Source: Mycobacterium colombiense (lineage in GTDB: Bacteria > Actinomycetota > Actinomycetes > Mycobacteriales > Mycobacteriaceae). From it: a stretch of 64,000 bases of DNA. The DNA is taken from contig NZ_QMEV01000016.1 of the NCBI RefSeq assembly GCF_003284935.1, positions 1 to 64,000 on the forward strand, given 5' to 3'. Within the stretch, counting starts at the first letter, position 1. Each line of letters starts with the position of its first letter. The notes under the pieces are model-generated. The model was not told the DNA's origin, ran no database searches, and was given only the letters and a program-made list of their open reading frames with translations. A program made the translations under genes and the position numbers. Positions 21,889 to 30,127 of this stretch are shown here, one piece after another.

Positions 21889-22619
21889 GGCCCCGGTCCG
21901 TGGCCGTTCTTGCGGCCCGCGGCCGGGTGGTCTGTGTGCCGGGCCCGCGAATGCGTCTGCGGGCGGCGCCGCGGCGAGCTGGGCGGCAGCGGCGGAAGCG
22001 CAGCCGGGCCGTCGCTTTGCAGCTTGTCGATCAGCTCGTCGGCCACTCGGGCCAGGCGGCGTTCGTCGGCGTAGGCCAGCCGCGACGGCAGTTCGCGGAT
22101 GGGCACCCACGCGACCTCGGCGACTTCGAGATCATCGTCGGACAGCTCGCCGCCGGAAAACCGCATTAAGTAGTGGTGCACGGTCTTGTGCACGCGTCGG
22201 CCGTCGGTGACGAACCAGTAGTCGATGCGGCCCAGGGCGGCCAGCACGCTGCCCCGGATTCCGGTCTCTTCGGCGACCTCTCTGATCGCGGTCTGCTCGG
22301 CGGTCTCACCGAGTTCGATGTGTCCTTTGGGCAGCGACCAGAGCATCCGTCCGCGCCGGTCGATGCGCCCGATGAGGGCGGCGACCTGTGACTCCCGTGG
22401 GCCGTCGAGACCGTCGATCACCAGCCCCCCGGCGGAGGTTTCGTGGACGGTGCGCAGCTGGTCTGGTCCGCGGCGAGACGAGCGGGACCGGCGCGACTTG
22501 GTGGCCGTCGTGTCGCCGGTCTGTTGACCGTTGGTTTGGTTCTCGGACGAACGCGCGGCACCACGGCCACGGCGCCGCCCCCGGCGCCGACGAGGTTTGC
22601 CTTGTTCGCCGTCCGACAC
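21885..22619 (-). CDS. mutT4: NUDIX hydrolase MutT4
   Basis: NUDIX enzymes hydrolyse nucleoside diphosphates linked to another moiety, including damaged nucleotides. The NUDIX box is intact ([13 protein letters not shown] followed by [10 protein letters not shown]). The N-terminal ~60 residues are very basic ([11 protein letters not shown]), possibly nucleic-acid or membrane binding. GTG 22619 gives (V)[13 protein letters not shown], matching the annotated M. tuberculosis start; ATG 22640 would add seven residues. Overlaps the downstream gene by 4 nt. In M. tuberculosis mutT4 is divergent from and adjacent to pcnA; here 2.4 kb of other genes separates them. Confidence 0.93.
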   Translation of the reverse strand: MSDGEQGKPRRRRGRRRGRGAARSSENQTNGQQTGDTTATKSRRSRSSRRGPDQLRTVHETSAGGLVIDGLDGPRESQVAALIGRIDRRGRMLWSLPKGHIELGETAEQTAIREVAEETGIRGSVLAALGRIDYWFVTDGRRVHKTVHHYLMRFSGGELSDDDLEVAEVAWVPIRELPSRLAYADERRLARVADELIDKLQSDGPAALPPLPPSSPRRRPQTHSRARHTDHPAAGRKNGHGPGP

Positions 22620-22704
22620 CCAAGCGATAGTAGCTGGCACGGCATATTCTCCCGGAGATACTCGCCGCGGGGTGAGTGGGCGATGGCGCAGCGCGTGCGT
22701 CTAG

Positions 22705-23004
22705 TCAGATGGGGCCGATCGCGTGGGCAATTGCCCAGACCGCGCCGAAGATAAGCAGTGACAGCGGTCCGGACAGACTGCCGATGAGCATTCCGCGCCC
22801 GATCTGGCCCAGAGTTCCAGAAGCTCGCAGAACAAACGCCGCGACCGCCATGTAGATGAGGACTACCGGAAGCACGAACACGATCGAGTACGGCATGAGG
22901 AGCCATGTGGCGACCTCAACGATGAGTAGATGCATTACGGCGACTAGAAAAGTGACTGGACCGTAGAGAGATTTGGATGCGTTGACCGTTGGTTCGCCAG
23001 TCAT
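22705..23004 (-). CDS. Small multi-pass membrane protein, unknown (candidate immunity partner)
   Basis: ATG 23004 with GAAAGG upstream gives a 99-residue protein, MTGEPTVNASKSLYGPV, with about three hydrophobic helices: residues 15-35, 40-60 (YSIVFVLPVVLIYMAVAAFVL) and 75-96. It starts 12 nt after the preceding membrane-protein gene ends, so both are probably co-transcribed with the putative effector gene upstream. No family recognised. Its placement behind a candidate type VII effector would fit an immunity or accessory membrane protein, which is inference only. The DNA here is visibly less GC-rich than mutT4. Confidence 0.72.
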   Translation of the reverse strand: MTGEPTVNASKSLYGPVTFLVAVMHLLIVEVATWLLMPYSIVFVLPVVLIYMAVAAFVLRASGTLGQIGRGMLIGSLSGPLSLLIFGAVWAIAHAIGPI

Positions 23005-23015
23005 GACAAGACCTT

Positions 23016-23378
23016 TCAGCGCAGAATCAGATAGGCGTAGACGGTCCCACCGACTAGGACGACAACGGATGATGCCGCAACGCTCAGGCCCAGACCGCGA
23101 TTGCGCGGCGACGACGATCGCACGAATGCAGCGCCGAGCGCAAGAGACACCAGCGTGGTGATCGCGGTGGCGGTGAGCATCCAGGTGCGTTCGGAGTGTC
23201 CGCCTTCGGTCGTGAAGGGCGCCTTGCCCAGCACCCACATTGTGGTGAGCAGCAACCCAAGAACAATCTGCACGACGAACGGCGCGGACAGCGTGGCCGT
23301 GCGCCACGCGCGTTCGTCGAAGTCGCGAACCCGAAGAAATGCCGGCATCTGTCGCTGCTTTCGATAGTTCGTCGTCAT
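23016..23378 (-). CDS. Small membrane protein, unknown (candidate immunity partner)
   Basis: A 120-residue protein starting MTTNYRKQRQMPAFLRVRDF with about three transmembrane helices: residues 30-50 (APFVVQIVLGLLLTTMWVLG), 66-86 (WMLTATAITTLVSLALGAAF) and 97-118 (LSVAASSVVVLVGGTVYAYLI). ATG 23378 overlaps the stop of the 509-residue effector-like gene as ATGA, so the two are translationally coupled. No homology recognised. The tight coupling is what suggests a toxin/immunity or effector/chaperone relationship; an ordinary operon neighbour is the alternative. Confidence 0.75.
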   Translation of the reverse strand: MTTNYRKQRQMPAFLRVRDFDERAWRTATLSAPFVVQIVLGLLLTTMWVLGKAPFTTEGGHSERTWMLTATAITTLVSLALGAAFVRSSSPRNRGLGLSVAASSVVVLVGGTVYAYLILR

Positions 23379-24904
23379 GCTGGAACTGCAGTGCCTTTGG
23401 GCAAGGGGGGCACCGAAGGTATATCGGTAACAGGGCCAAAGTCGGTGGCAGGCAGAGGAACCGGTACGTCGTACTTAGGATTCCACCCGCCCGTGTCAAA
23501 TGGTGCGAACGCTTTGCCGCCCAGCGGACCTACATCGTGGTGGCCGGGCAAGTTGAAAGCCGGCCCCCAAGACCGGCCCGACTTGGCGGGGTCGATCAGT
23601 ACTGTGCGAGTGCCGCCGTTCGGCAAATCCTGATATATCTCCAAGGACGGGTAATCAGTGCGCGTTCCGTTAACCTGCACACCTCCTTGCCCCGGCGTGA
23701 AAACAAGGTCGCCATTGACCGTCACTGTATGGCCTGAAAACGGGCCATGGGGATCCCCGGTAATGACTGGGGCGAAAGGATTACCCGCGTCGTATCTGAT
23801 CCGGACCGATCCGTCTGGAAGTTGAGTCACGCTGCCTTTGGGAATCCCAACCTTCACCTGGCCTGGGCCGCCGGTCGAGTTTTCCTCGACAGAAGGATTC
23901 TGCCTCAAGACGACGAGCCCATTTTCGTAGTCGATGTACGTGGTGACCTTGGTGTCTTCCGGATCGAAATTGGGATTGGCGCCGCGGTTGTTCCCGAGAT
24001 CGCGCTTCCAAGGCGGAAAGCTTGTCACGTCGCGCTGCTCGATCCACTGCGAGACGCGCACCACCCCCTGACCGGGCACGGGTCGAATCTTTACAACTCG
24101 GATCTCCGATTTGGTGCCGTTGAATTTGGGGTCGTAGGTGTTCGGGTCCAAAGCGGCCGCGGTCTCCCAATCAGCTGCCGACGTCGGTTCTCGGCCGAAG
24201 GCCTGTTTGAATGCCTCGATCTGGTTATGACGCCGTTCCTCATCACTGACGGTCTGCGAGGGCGATTCCGGAATGTCGCCGTCTAAAGCCTGGATCGGCG
24301 GGTCGTATCCGTCCTGCTTTCGGAGGTTGGCCATCGAAGCTTGCAGCTGCCGAGCGTACTGATCACGGACTCGGTTCAGTGTATTGACCGACGCCTTCGT
24401 GTCATCGATCGCAAGCTTCTCGAGTGCGTCGATGTAGTGATCGAGCAGCTGCCTTTCCGTCGCCGTGAGCTGAGGGTCTTTTTCCAGCTCGACGGCCTCA
24501 CCGATTTGATCGTCGAGACCTTGAAGCGCGCCTTCGAGCGCCGAAATCTCGCCCTTTCCGGTGCGCTGCGCCTCGGCCAGTGCGGCCGCGATGTTCTCAA
24601 GATCAGCTCCGATTTTCGGCAACTGCGCTGCCTGCACACCGAGCGACTTAGTGGCCCGCTGCAACTCGGCCGAGTCGTTGATCGGGTTCTCGCCGTTCTC
24701 GTGCGTCCACGCCGCGTCGAAGCGGTTTCGAGCCTGCTGGAATGCGGCTTCTGCTTCTCCGGTGGATCGCCCTGCGTCATGGAACGCCGCCGCAAGGTTC
24801 GAGATCTGAGCTGGCCGGCCGCTCTGCAAGGTGTCGTTGATCTTCCACGGGTCCCCGCCCGCGAACATGATCAGTGCGCCTTTGCTTATGTATCGGAGAT
24901 GCAC
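23375..24904 (-). CDS. Putative type VII-secreted effector with unknown C-terminal domain
   Basis: The 509-residue product has an N-terminal helical domain (about 15-125, GGDPWKINDTLQSGRPAQIS; then GVQAAQLPKIGADLENIAAAL) of the kind that precedes actinobacterial DUF1023 hydrolases and ESX-associated toxins. It is clearly related to the N-terminus of the protein at 27039-29018. A coiled linker follows (about 125-240), then a C-terminal region with VITGDPHGPFSGHTVTV, DYPSLEIYQDLPNGG and FNLPGHHDVGPLGGKAF, which I do not recognise. GTG 24904 is chosen because MHLRYIS resembles MLLRHLS of the paralogue; ATG 24868 is possible. Followed by two membrane-protein genes. Confidence 0.8.
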   Translation of the reverse strand: MHLRYISKGALIMFAGGDPWKINDTLQSGRPAQISNLAAAFHDAGRSTGEAEAAFQQARNRFDAAWTHENGENPINDSAELQRATKSLGVQAAQLPKIGADLENIAAALAEAQRTGKGEISALEGALQGLDDQIGEAVELEKDPQLTATERQLLDHYIDALEKLAIDDTKASVNTLNRVRDQYARQLQASMANLRKQDGYDPPIQALDGDIPESPSQTVSDEERRHNQIEAFKQAFGREPTSAADWETAAALDPNTYDPKFNGTKSEIRVVKIRPVPGQGVVRVSQWIEQRDVTSFPPWKRDLGNNRGANPNFDPEDTKVTTYIDYENGLVVLRQNPSVEENSTGGPGQVKVGIPKGSVTQLPDGSVRIRYDAGNPFAPVITGDPHGPFSGHTVTVNGDLVFTPGQGGVQVNGTRTDYPSLEIYQDLPNGGTRTVLIDPAKSGRSWGPAFNLPGHHDVGPLGGKAFAPFDTGGWNPKYDVPVPLPATDFGPVTDIPSVPPLPKGTAVPA

Positions 24905-25037
24905 CGCACCGTCCCGCCGTTCACCCTTCTCGTCGCACGTAACGCTACTGACGCTTCGGGTCGGGTCAATTCACGTCGATGCCGTGCGAGCCTCCTCACA
25001 CGGGCTTTTCGTCTGCACCCGACTAGGCTGATCGAAC

Positions 25038-26480
25038 GTGCCTGACGCCGCCCAGGATGCCGACCTGCTGACCGCCGCCGCGGTCGCCCTCAATCGGCAT
25101 GCGCCCATGCTGGCCGAACTCGGCACCGCCTTCGACGCCGCCGGCCACGAGCTCTACCTCGTCGGCGGTTCGGTGCGCGATGCCCTGTTGGGCAGGCTGA
25201 GCCCTGACCTGGATTTCACCACCGACGCCCGCCCCGAGCAGGTGCAACACATCCTGCGGCGGTGGGCCGACAACCTGTGGGACACCGGGATCGACTTCGG
25301 CACCGTCGGCGTCGGCAAGGGCGACCACCGGCTGGAGATCACCACGTTCCGCGCCGACACCTATGACCAGGTGTCCCGGAACCCCGAAGTGCGTTTCGGC
25401 GACCGCCTCGAGGACGACCTGGTGCGCCGCGACTTCACGGCCAACGCGATGGCCGTGCGCATCACGCCGGACGGACCGGGCGAATTCCTCGACCCGCTGG
25501 GCGGTTTGGCGGCGCTGCGCGATCGGATCCTGGACACCCCCGCCGCGCCGGAAGTGTCCTTCGGCGACGACCCGTTGCGAATGCTGCGCGCCGCGCGATT
25601 CGTCTCGCAGCTCGGCTTCGGGGTCGCGCCGCGGGTCCGCGAGGCGATCGAACGTATGGCCCCGCAGCTGTCGCGGATCAGCGCCGAACGGGTGGCCGCC
25701 GAGCTGGACAAGCTGGTGCTTGGCGACGACCCGACGGCCGGCGTCGACCTGTTGGTGCAAACCGGCATGGGTGAGGTGGTGCTGCCCGAGGTCGGCGGCA
25801 TGCAGATGGCCATCGACGAACACCACCAGCACAAGGACGTCTACCAACACTCGCTGACCGTGCTGCGCCAGGCGATCGCCCTGGAAGACGAGGGCCCGGA
25901 TCTGGTGCTGCGCTGGGCCGCGTTGCTGCACGACATCGGCAAGCCCGCCACGCGGCGCCACGAACCCAATGGCGGCGTGAGCTTTCACCACCACGAGGTC
26001 GTCGGCGCCAAGATGGTCCGAAAACGGTTGCGGGCGTTGAAGTATTCCAAGCAGATGGTCGAGGACATCTCGCAGCTGGTGTATCTGCATCTACGGTTCC
26101 ACGGGTACGGCGACGGCAAGTGGACCGATTCCGCGGTGCGTCGCTACGTGTCCGATGCGGGCCCGCTGCTGCCGCGGTTGCACAAGCTCGTGCGAGCCGA
26201 TTGCACGACCCGCAACAAGCGCCGGGCCGCGCGGTTGCAGGCCAGCTATGACCGGCTCGAGGCGCGGATCGCCGAGCTGGCCGCCCAGGAGGATTTGGCG
26301 CGGGTGCGTCCCGATCTGGACGGCAACCAGATCATGGAGCTGCTCGGCATCCCGGCCGGTCCCCAAGTCGGTGAGGCCTGGCGGTTCTTGAAGGAGCTCC
26401 GGCTCGAGCGCGGACCGTTGGACAACGACGAGGCGACCGCAGAGTTGTTGGCGTGGTGGAAGTCTCGGGGGAACGAGTAG
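25038..26480 (+). CDS. pcnA: CCA tRNA nucleotidyltransferase
   Basis: This enzyme adds or repairs the 3' CCA of tRNAs; the pcnA name comes from mycobacterial annotation of Rv3907c. The 480-residue product shows the class II nucleotidyltransferase head (LVGGSVRDALLGR then DLDFTTDA, about 39-61), RRDFTANAMA, the DPLRMLRAARF ATP/CTP-selecting motif and a C-terminal HD-type domain (LLHDIGKPATRR; HHHEVVGAKM). GTG start at 25038. It is divergent from the effector-like gene, 133 nt away, and begins a long plus-strand run that leads to the ESX genes. Confidence 0.96.
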   Translation: MPDAAQDADLLTAAAVALNRHAPMLAELGTAFDAAGHELYLVGGSVRDALLGRLSPDLDFTTDARPEQVQHILRRWADNLWDTGIDFGTVGVGKGDHRLEITTFRADTYDQVSRNPEVRFGDRLEDDLVRRDFTANAMAVRITPDGPGEFLDPLGGLAALRDRILDTPAAPEVSFGDDPLRMLRAARFVSQLGFGVAPRVREAIERMAPQLSRISAERVAAELDKLVLGDDPTAGVDLLVQTGMGEVVLPEVGGMQMAIDEHHQHKDVYQHSLTVLRQAIALEDEGPDLVLRWAALLHDIGKPATRRHEPNGGVSFHHHEVVGAKMVRKRLRALKYSKQMVEDISQLVYLHLRFHGYGDGKWTDSAVRRYVSDAGPLLPRLHKLVRADCTTRNKRRAARLQASYDRLEARIAELAAQEDLARVRPDLDGNQIMELLGIPAGPQVGEAWRFLKELRLERGPLDNDEATAELLAWWKSRGNE

Positions 26481-26504
26481 CGGCAGCCACGCGTCCGAAT
26501 ACGC

Positions 26505-27011
26505 ATGGATTATTGTCTCGCTGGCGATGACGGCGCCGCCTTCTGGCACGGGCAACCCGACCTCGACCTGGACCACGACGGCCGGTTCGAATCGATCGGA
26601 CTGGATTTCGACCACGACGGATTGCGCGATGACGCCCTCGCCGATCTCGACGGCGACGGAATCGTTGATCACGCGATGTTGGATCTCGACAACGACGGCA
26701 CCCCCGAGGCCTACTTCACCGACGACGGATCCGGGACGTGGGCGGTGGCGATGGACCGCGGTGGACAGCTGCGTTGGTTCGGCCTCGACGGCGTCGAGCA
26801 CACCGGCGGCCCGCTGGTCGATTTCGACGGGCATGGCCGCACCGATGCCCGCCTCATCGATACCGACGGCGACGGGCTGGCCGACCGCGTGCTGCGCACC
26901 GATGACGGCGGCGTGACCGGTTACGTCGACACCGACGGCGACGGCAAATGGAATGTGCGGCTGACCGATTCGGACGGCGATGGCCTGGCCGACGGCGCGA
27001 GTTCGCTCTGA
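26505..27011 (+). CDS. DxDxDG-repeat, putative calcium-binding protein (Rv3906c-like)
   Basis: The 168-residue product is extremely acidic and built of repeated DxDxDG units, e.g. LDLDHDGRF, FDHDGLRDD, LDGDGIVDH, LDNDGTPEA, TDGDGLADR, TDGDGKWN, SDGDGLADG. These resemble thrombospondin type-3/EF-loop calcium-binding repeats, so Ca2+ binding is a reasonable inference. No signal peptide or membrane helix. Starts 24 nt after pcnA, in the same position as Rv3906c of M. tuberculosis, which I recall as similar in size. In M. tuberculosis esxF and esxE follow this gene; here the DUF1023 hydrolase follows instead. Confidence 0.85.
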   Translation: MDYCLAGDDGAAFWHGQPDLDLDHDGRFESIGLDFDHDGLRDDALADLDGDGIVDHAMLDLDNDGTPEAYFTDDGSGTWAVAMDRGGQLRWFGLDGVEHTGGPLVDFDGHGRTDARLIDTDGDGLADRVLRTDDGGVTGYVDTDGDGKWNVRLTDSDGDGLADGASSL

Positions 27012-27038
27012 GGGTGGTGCCGACCTAGCGACGGCGCG

Positions 27039-29018
27039 ATGCTACTGCGCCATTTGAGCGTTGCCTTCCTCGTCGCCGAAGCTGGCGGCGATCCGTGGTC
27101 GACCAACGCCAGCCTGCAAGCCGGTCGCCCCGCGCAGATCGCGTCGCTGGCGCAGGCGTTCCGGGCCGCCGCAGCGAGCACGGCCGAGGCCGCCGCCGCC
27201 TTCGAGACCGCCCGCCGCCGGTTCGAGGCGGCGTGGGATCACCGGAACGCGGAGCATTCGCTCAACGATGCCGCCGAGGTGCGGCGGGTGACCCGGTCGC
27301 TAGGCCTGCAGGCCGACCAATTACCGCGCATCGCAGGCGATTTGGAGGCCATCGCCGCCGCGCTGGCCGAAGCCCAGCGAGCCTCCACGCGGTACCTGGG
27401 CGCGCTGGAGTACGACCTCGAGGACATCGACGACGAGATGTGTGATGCCTTGGCTGACGGTGATGCTTGCGGAGCCGACACTCTGCGCACGGACGCCGTC
27501 ACGGAGGTTGCGGCAATCGTGGTGCAGCTGCGCCAGATCCGCGACGCGTATTCGAGCATGCTGGCGGCCGGCCTGGCGGCGCTACGAACGGAGGGGGCCG
27601 AGCCGGCGGAAATCCAAGGCGCCGACGAGCTAGCGATTCCGCCGCCGGACGCCAGCCCAGACGGCGTCAAGCGCTGGTGGGATTCGCTGAGCGCGAATCA
27701 GCAGCGGCGGCTGATCGATGAACACCCGCAGCAGTTGGGCAACCTCAACGGGATCCCGGGCGAGGCGCGTGATGCGGTGAACCAGGCTGCGATGAACGAC
27801 GATCTGCGCCGGGTCGAAGACGTCGCCCGTCAGCGCGGGCTCGATCCGCAGGCGCTCCGAGACAGTGCGCTGCACAACCGGGACGCCCATGTGTTCACCC
27901 ACCCCGGCGCCTATGGGCTGTGCGCCACCGACATCACCCGATACCAGAACGCGGTCAAGACCAATGAATTCCTCGAGCGCGACGAAAGATCCGACGCGCC
28001 ACGCGGGCTCCCGGTCATGCTGTGGGCCTATGACCCGCTCGCGTTCAGCGGGAAGGGCAGGGCGGCGATCGCGATCGGCAACCCGGACAAGTCCCGCAAC
28101 ACGGCCGTCATAGTCCCGGGGACCAACAGCAGTGTGCGGGGAGGATGGATGTCCGACGGGACCGACGACGCCATCAACCTCTACGAACAGTCGTCGAAAG
28201 CCGACCCCCAGCACCCCACCGCGGTGTTGGCCTGGATGGGTTATGACGCACCCGAATTCGGCCAGCCGCATTGGCAACAGGCCATCACCGATCCCGCTGA
28301 GTTGGAACAGGTCGGCACCCCGTGGCGGGCGAGGCAAGCGGGTGCGCTGCTGGCCGCCGATGTCAACGGTCTCGCGGCGACGCATGACGGGCCGACCCGA
28401 GCGCATGTCACCGTCCTCGGACATTCCTACGGCTCGACGACCGTGGCCGACGCTTTCGCCCACAGCGGCATGCGCGCCAACGACGCCGTGCTAACGGGTT
28501 GCCCCGGAACAGATTTGGCGCACGGCGCGGCGGACTTTCATCTCGTCGGCGGCCGGTTGTATGTCGGGGCCGCGTCGACCGATGCGGTCAGCTGGATCGG
28601 TGAGACGGGCAGCGGCCTCCCGAACGGACTGAACGAGACGCTCGGCGGACCGGTGGGACCGGTGGCCGGGCTGGGCAGCGATCCGGCGCATGCGGGTTTC
28701 GGGGCGGTGCGGTTTCGTGCCGAGGTTGCCGGCTCACACAGCGTCATGCCGTGGTTCACCGATCACTCGCACTACTACGACGTGGGCAGCGAAGCGCTGC
28801 ACAACATGACCGCGATCGTCACCGGGCACGGCGATCGCCTGGCAGGGGAAGGCATGCTCGCGCCCGAGCGTGTTCAGGCGCGGATAGCTCTTCCGCTTCA
28901 GGTGCACACCCCGTTGGGGACGGTGTCGTTGCCGCATATTGGCATGCAGCTGCCGGTCACTGTCGACCCGGAATGGGATCGGCCGGCGCGCTCGGTCACC
29001 AACGGGCATGGCTTTTAG
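27039..29018 (+). CDS. DUF1023 alpha/beta hydrolase with ESX-type N-terminal domain
   Basis: The 659-residue product has a helical N-terminal domain (about 15-125, GGDPWSTNASLQAGRPAQIA) shared with the protein encoded at 23375-24904, then a linker. A C-terminal DUF1023-type alpha/beta-hydrolase follows (about 320-600), containing MLWAYDPLAF, VIVPGTNSSV and the nucleophile elbow GHSYGS (Ser near residue 463). Candidate Asp (about 515, ASTDAVSW) and His (about 576, WFTDHSHYYDVGS) complete a triad. Substrate unknown; lipid or ester cleavage is the general expectation. Similar to Rv2079-type proteins as I recall them. It occupies the place of cpnT/esxE/esxF in M. tuberculosis. Confidence 0.88.
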   Translation: MLLRHLSVAFLVAEAGGDPWSTNASLQAGRPAQIASLAQAFRAAAASTAEAAAAFETARRRFEAAWDHRNAEHSLNDAAEVRRVTRSLGLQADQLPRIAGDLEAIAAALAEAQRASTRYLGALEYDLEDIDDEMCDALADGDACGADTLRTDAVTEVAAIVVQLRQIRDAYSSMLAAGLAALRTEGAEPAEIQGADELAIPPPDASPDGVKRWWDSLSANQQRRLIDEHPQQLGNLNGIPGEARDAVNQAAMNDDLRRVEDVARQRGLDPQALRDSALHNRDAHVFTHPGAYGLCATDITRYQNAVKTNEFLERDERSDAPRGLPVMLWAYDPLAFSGKGRAAIAIGNPDKSRNTAVIVPGTNSSVRGGWMSDGTDDAINLYEQSSKADPQHPTAVLAWMGYDAPEFGQPHWQQAITDPAELEQVGTPWRARQAGALLAADVNGLAATHDGPTRAHVTVLGHSYGSTTVADAFAHSGMRANDAVLTGCPGTDLAHGAADFHLVGGRLYVGAASTDAVSWIGETGSGLPNGLNETLGGPVGPVAGLGSDPAHAGFGAVRFRAEVAGSHSVMPWFTDHSHYYDVGSEALHNMTAIVTGHGDRLAGEGMLAPERVQARIALPLQVHTPLGTVSLPHIGMQLPVTVDPEWDRPARSVTNGHGF

Positions 29019-29100
29019 GCCGGGTCAACCGCGGTGAATTGACCACTCGCGGATCGGCATTTAGCCTGGTCACAGGTGTTATGTCCCGGAAGGAGTGCCG

Positions 29101-29430
29101 ATGTTCGTCGATACGGATCTGTTGCACTCGGGAGGCAATCAGTCACACCGCGCCGGTGGGCACGCTCAAGACGGGGCGGATCAGTTGGCCGGCGGAACCG
29201 TCGAATCGGGAATGTTCGGTGATTTCGCCGCGGCCGACGCGTTTCACAGTGCGGTCGCCGCCGCACACGGCCAGCACGTGAAAACGTTGCAGGGCCACAG
29301 CGCGACGCTCACGGGTGTCGGCACGAAGGCGCACCACGCGGCCAACGGGTTCACCAACATGGACAAGGCCAACGCCGCCGATATGAAGGCTCTCCGGCCG
29401 AGTGCCGGTCCCTCGACGTTGAACGTCTGA
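29101..29430 (+). CDS. Small DUF2563-like protein
   Basis: The 109-residue product begins MFVDTDLLHSGGNQSHRAGGH and is predicted mostly helical, with repeated Ala/His-rich segments (DAFHSAVAAAHGQHVKTLQGH; AHHAANGFTNMDKANAADM). It matches, from memory, the mycobacterial DUF2563 family, whose members lie beside ESX and DUF1023 genes and resemble WXG100-size proteins, though no WxG motif is present. ATG 29101 has AAGGAG 5 nt upstream; GTG 29095 is less well spaced. 83 nt after the hydrolase gene and 10 nt before the first of three paralogous membrane-protein genes. Confidence 0.8.
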   Translation: MFVDTDLLHSGGNQSHRAGGHAQDGADQLAGGTVESGMFGDFAAADAFHSAVAAAHGQHVKTLQGHSATLTGVGTKAHHAANGFTNMDKANAADMKALRPSAGPSTLNV

Positions 29431-29439
29431 GACACACCC

Positions 29440-30006
29440 GTGACGGAGGAACCGCCCCCGCATCCGGGTGTAGCGCCGCATGTGAGTCCGCCAGGGCAGT
29501 GGGCGCCGGTGTATCCCGCGCCGCAGGCGCCGCGCTCGCGTCTGTGGCCGGCGATCGCGTTGGGCGCGATTGTTTTGGCGTTGGTCTCGACGGTGGTGGC
29601 CGTCGTTGCGCTGGTGGTAGCTACTACGCTGTCGTCGAGTTCGAGTTCGGCCCTTACTACAGCGGCGCCTACCTATAGCGCGGCTGATGTCACGGCGGCC
29701 CACCAGAAGCTGTGTGACGCATACAAGCTCGCCGCGCGCTCGGTCGACATCGACACCAACACTGACAACCGAGCATTGGCGGGCGCCGTCAGTGTTAATG
29801 CGGCAGTACTGCTGGAGCAGGCGGTAAACGCCGCTCCCGCGCTGGCTCCCGGCGACCGGGCCGCCGCACTTACCTTGGCGGCGGCATACACGAAGGCCAC
29901 GGCTATGGGAAGTGCACTGCAGCGGGACGACCCCGCCTTCAGCGCAGAGGTCGACGACGTCAATGCCAAGGATTCTGTAATGAAGAGGGTATGCGGCGTG
30001 GGCTGA
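29440..30006 (+). CDS. Membrane-anchored protein, tandem paralogue 1 of 3
   Basis: The 188-residue product has a Pro-rich cytoplasmic N-terminus (about 1-33), one transmembrane helix (about 35-65, LWPAIALGAIVLALVSTVVAVVA) and an extracytoplasmic helical domain. The domain starts after a Ser/Thr linker with AAPTYSAADVTAAHQKLCDAYKLAARSV and ends AKDSVMKRVCG. Two cysteines (in KLCDAY and KRVCG) are conserved in all three copies and may form a disulfide. GTG start at 29440. Function unknown. Genes for similar small membrane proteins lie in the Rv3900c-Rv3902c region of the M. tuberculosis ESX-2 locus. Confidence 0.82.
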   Translation: MTEEPPPHPGVAPHVSPPGQWAPVYPAPQAPRSRLWPAIALGAIVLALVSTVVAVVALVVATTLSSSSSSALTTAAPTYSAADVTAAHQKLCDAYKLAARSVDIDTNTDNRALAGAVSVNAAVLLEQAVNAAPALAPGDRAAALTLAAAYTKATAMGSALQRDDPAFSAEVDDVNAKDSVMKRVCGVG

Positions 30007-30127
30007 GTTCCACGCGCAGAGCGGCGGTGATTGATCACTGCTTGCGTAGCTGTTCCACTATGAAGCGCGCGGCGCAAGAATCTTCGGGTATCCACATCGA
30101 AAGCCGGTACCGGATTTAGGAGGACTA

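Noticed and set aside
22705..23378. Possible WXG100 (EsxA/EsxB) pair next to the effector gene
   Set aside because: Both small proteins are multi-pass membrane proteins without a WxG turn, so they are not Esx proteins.
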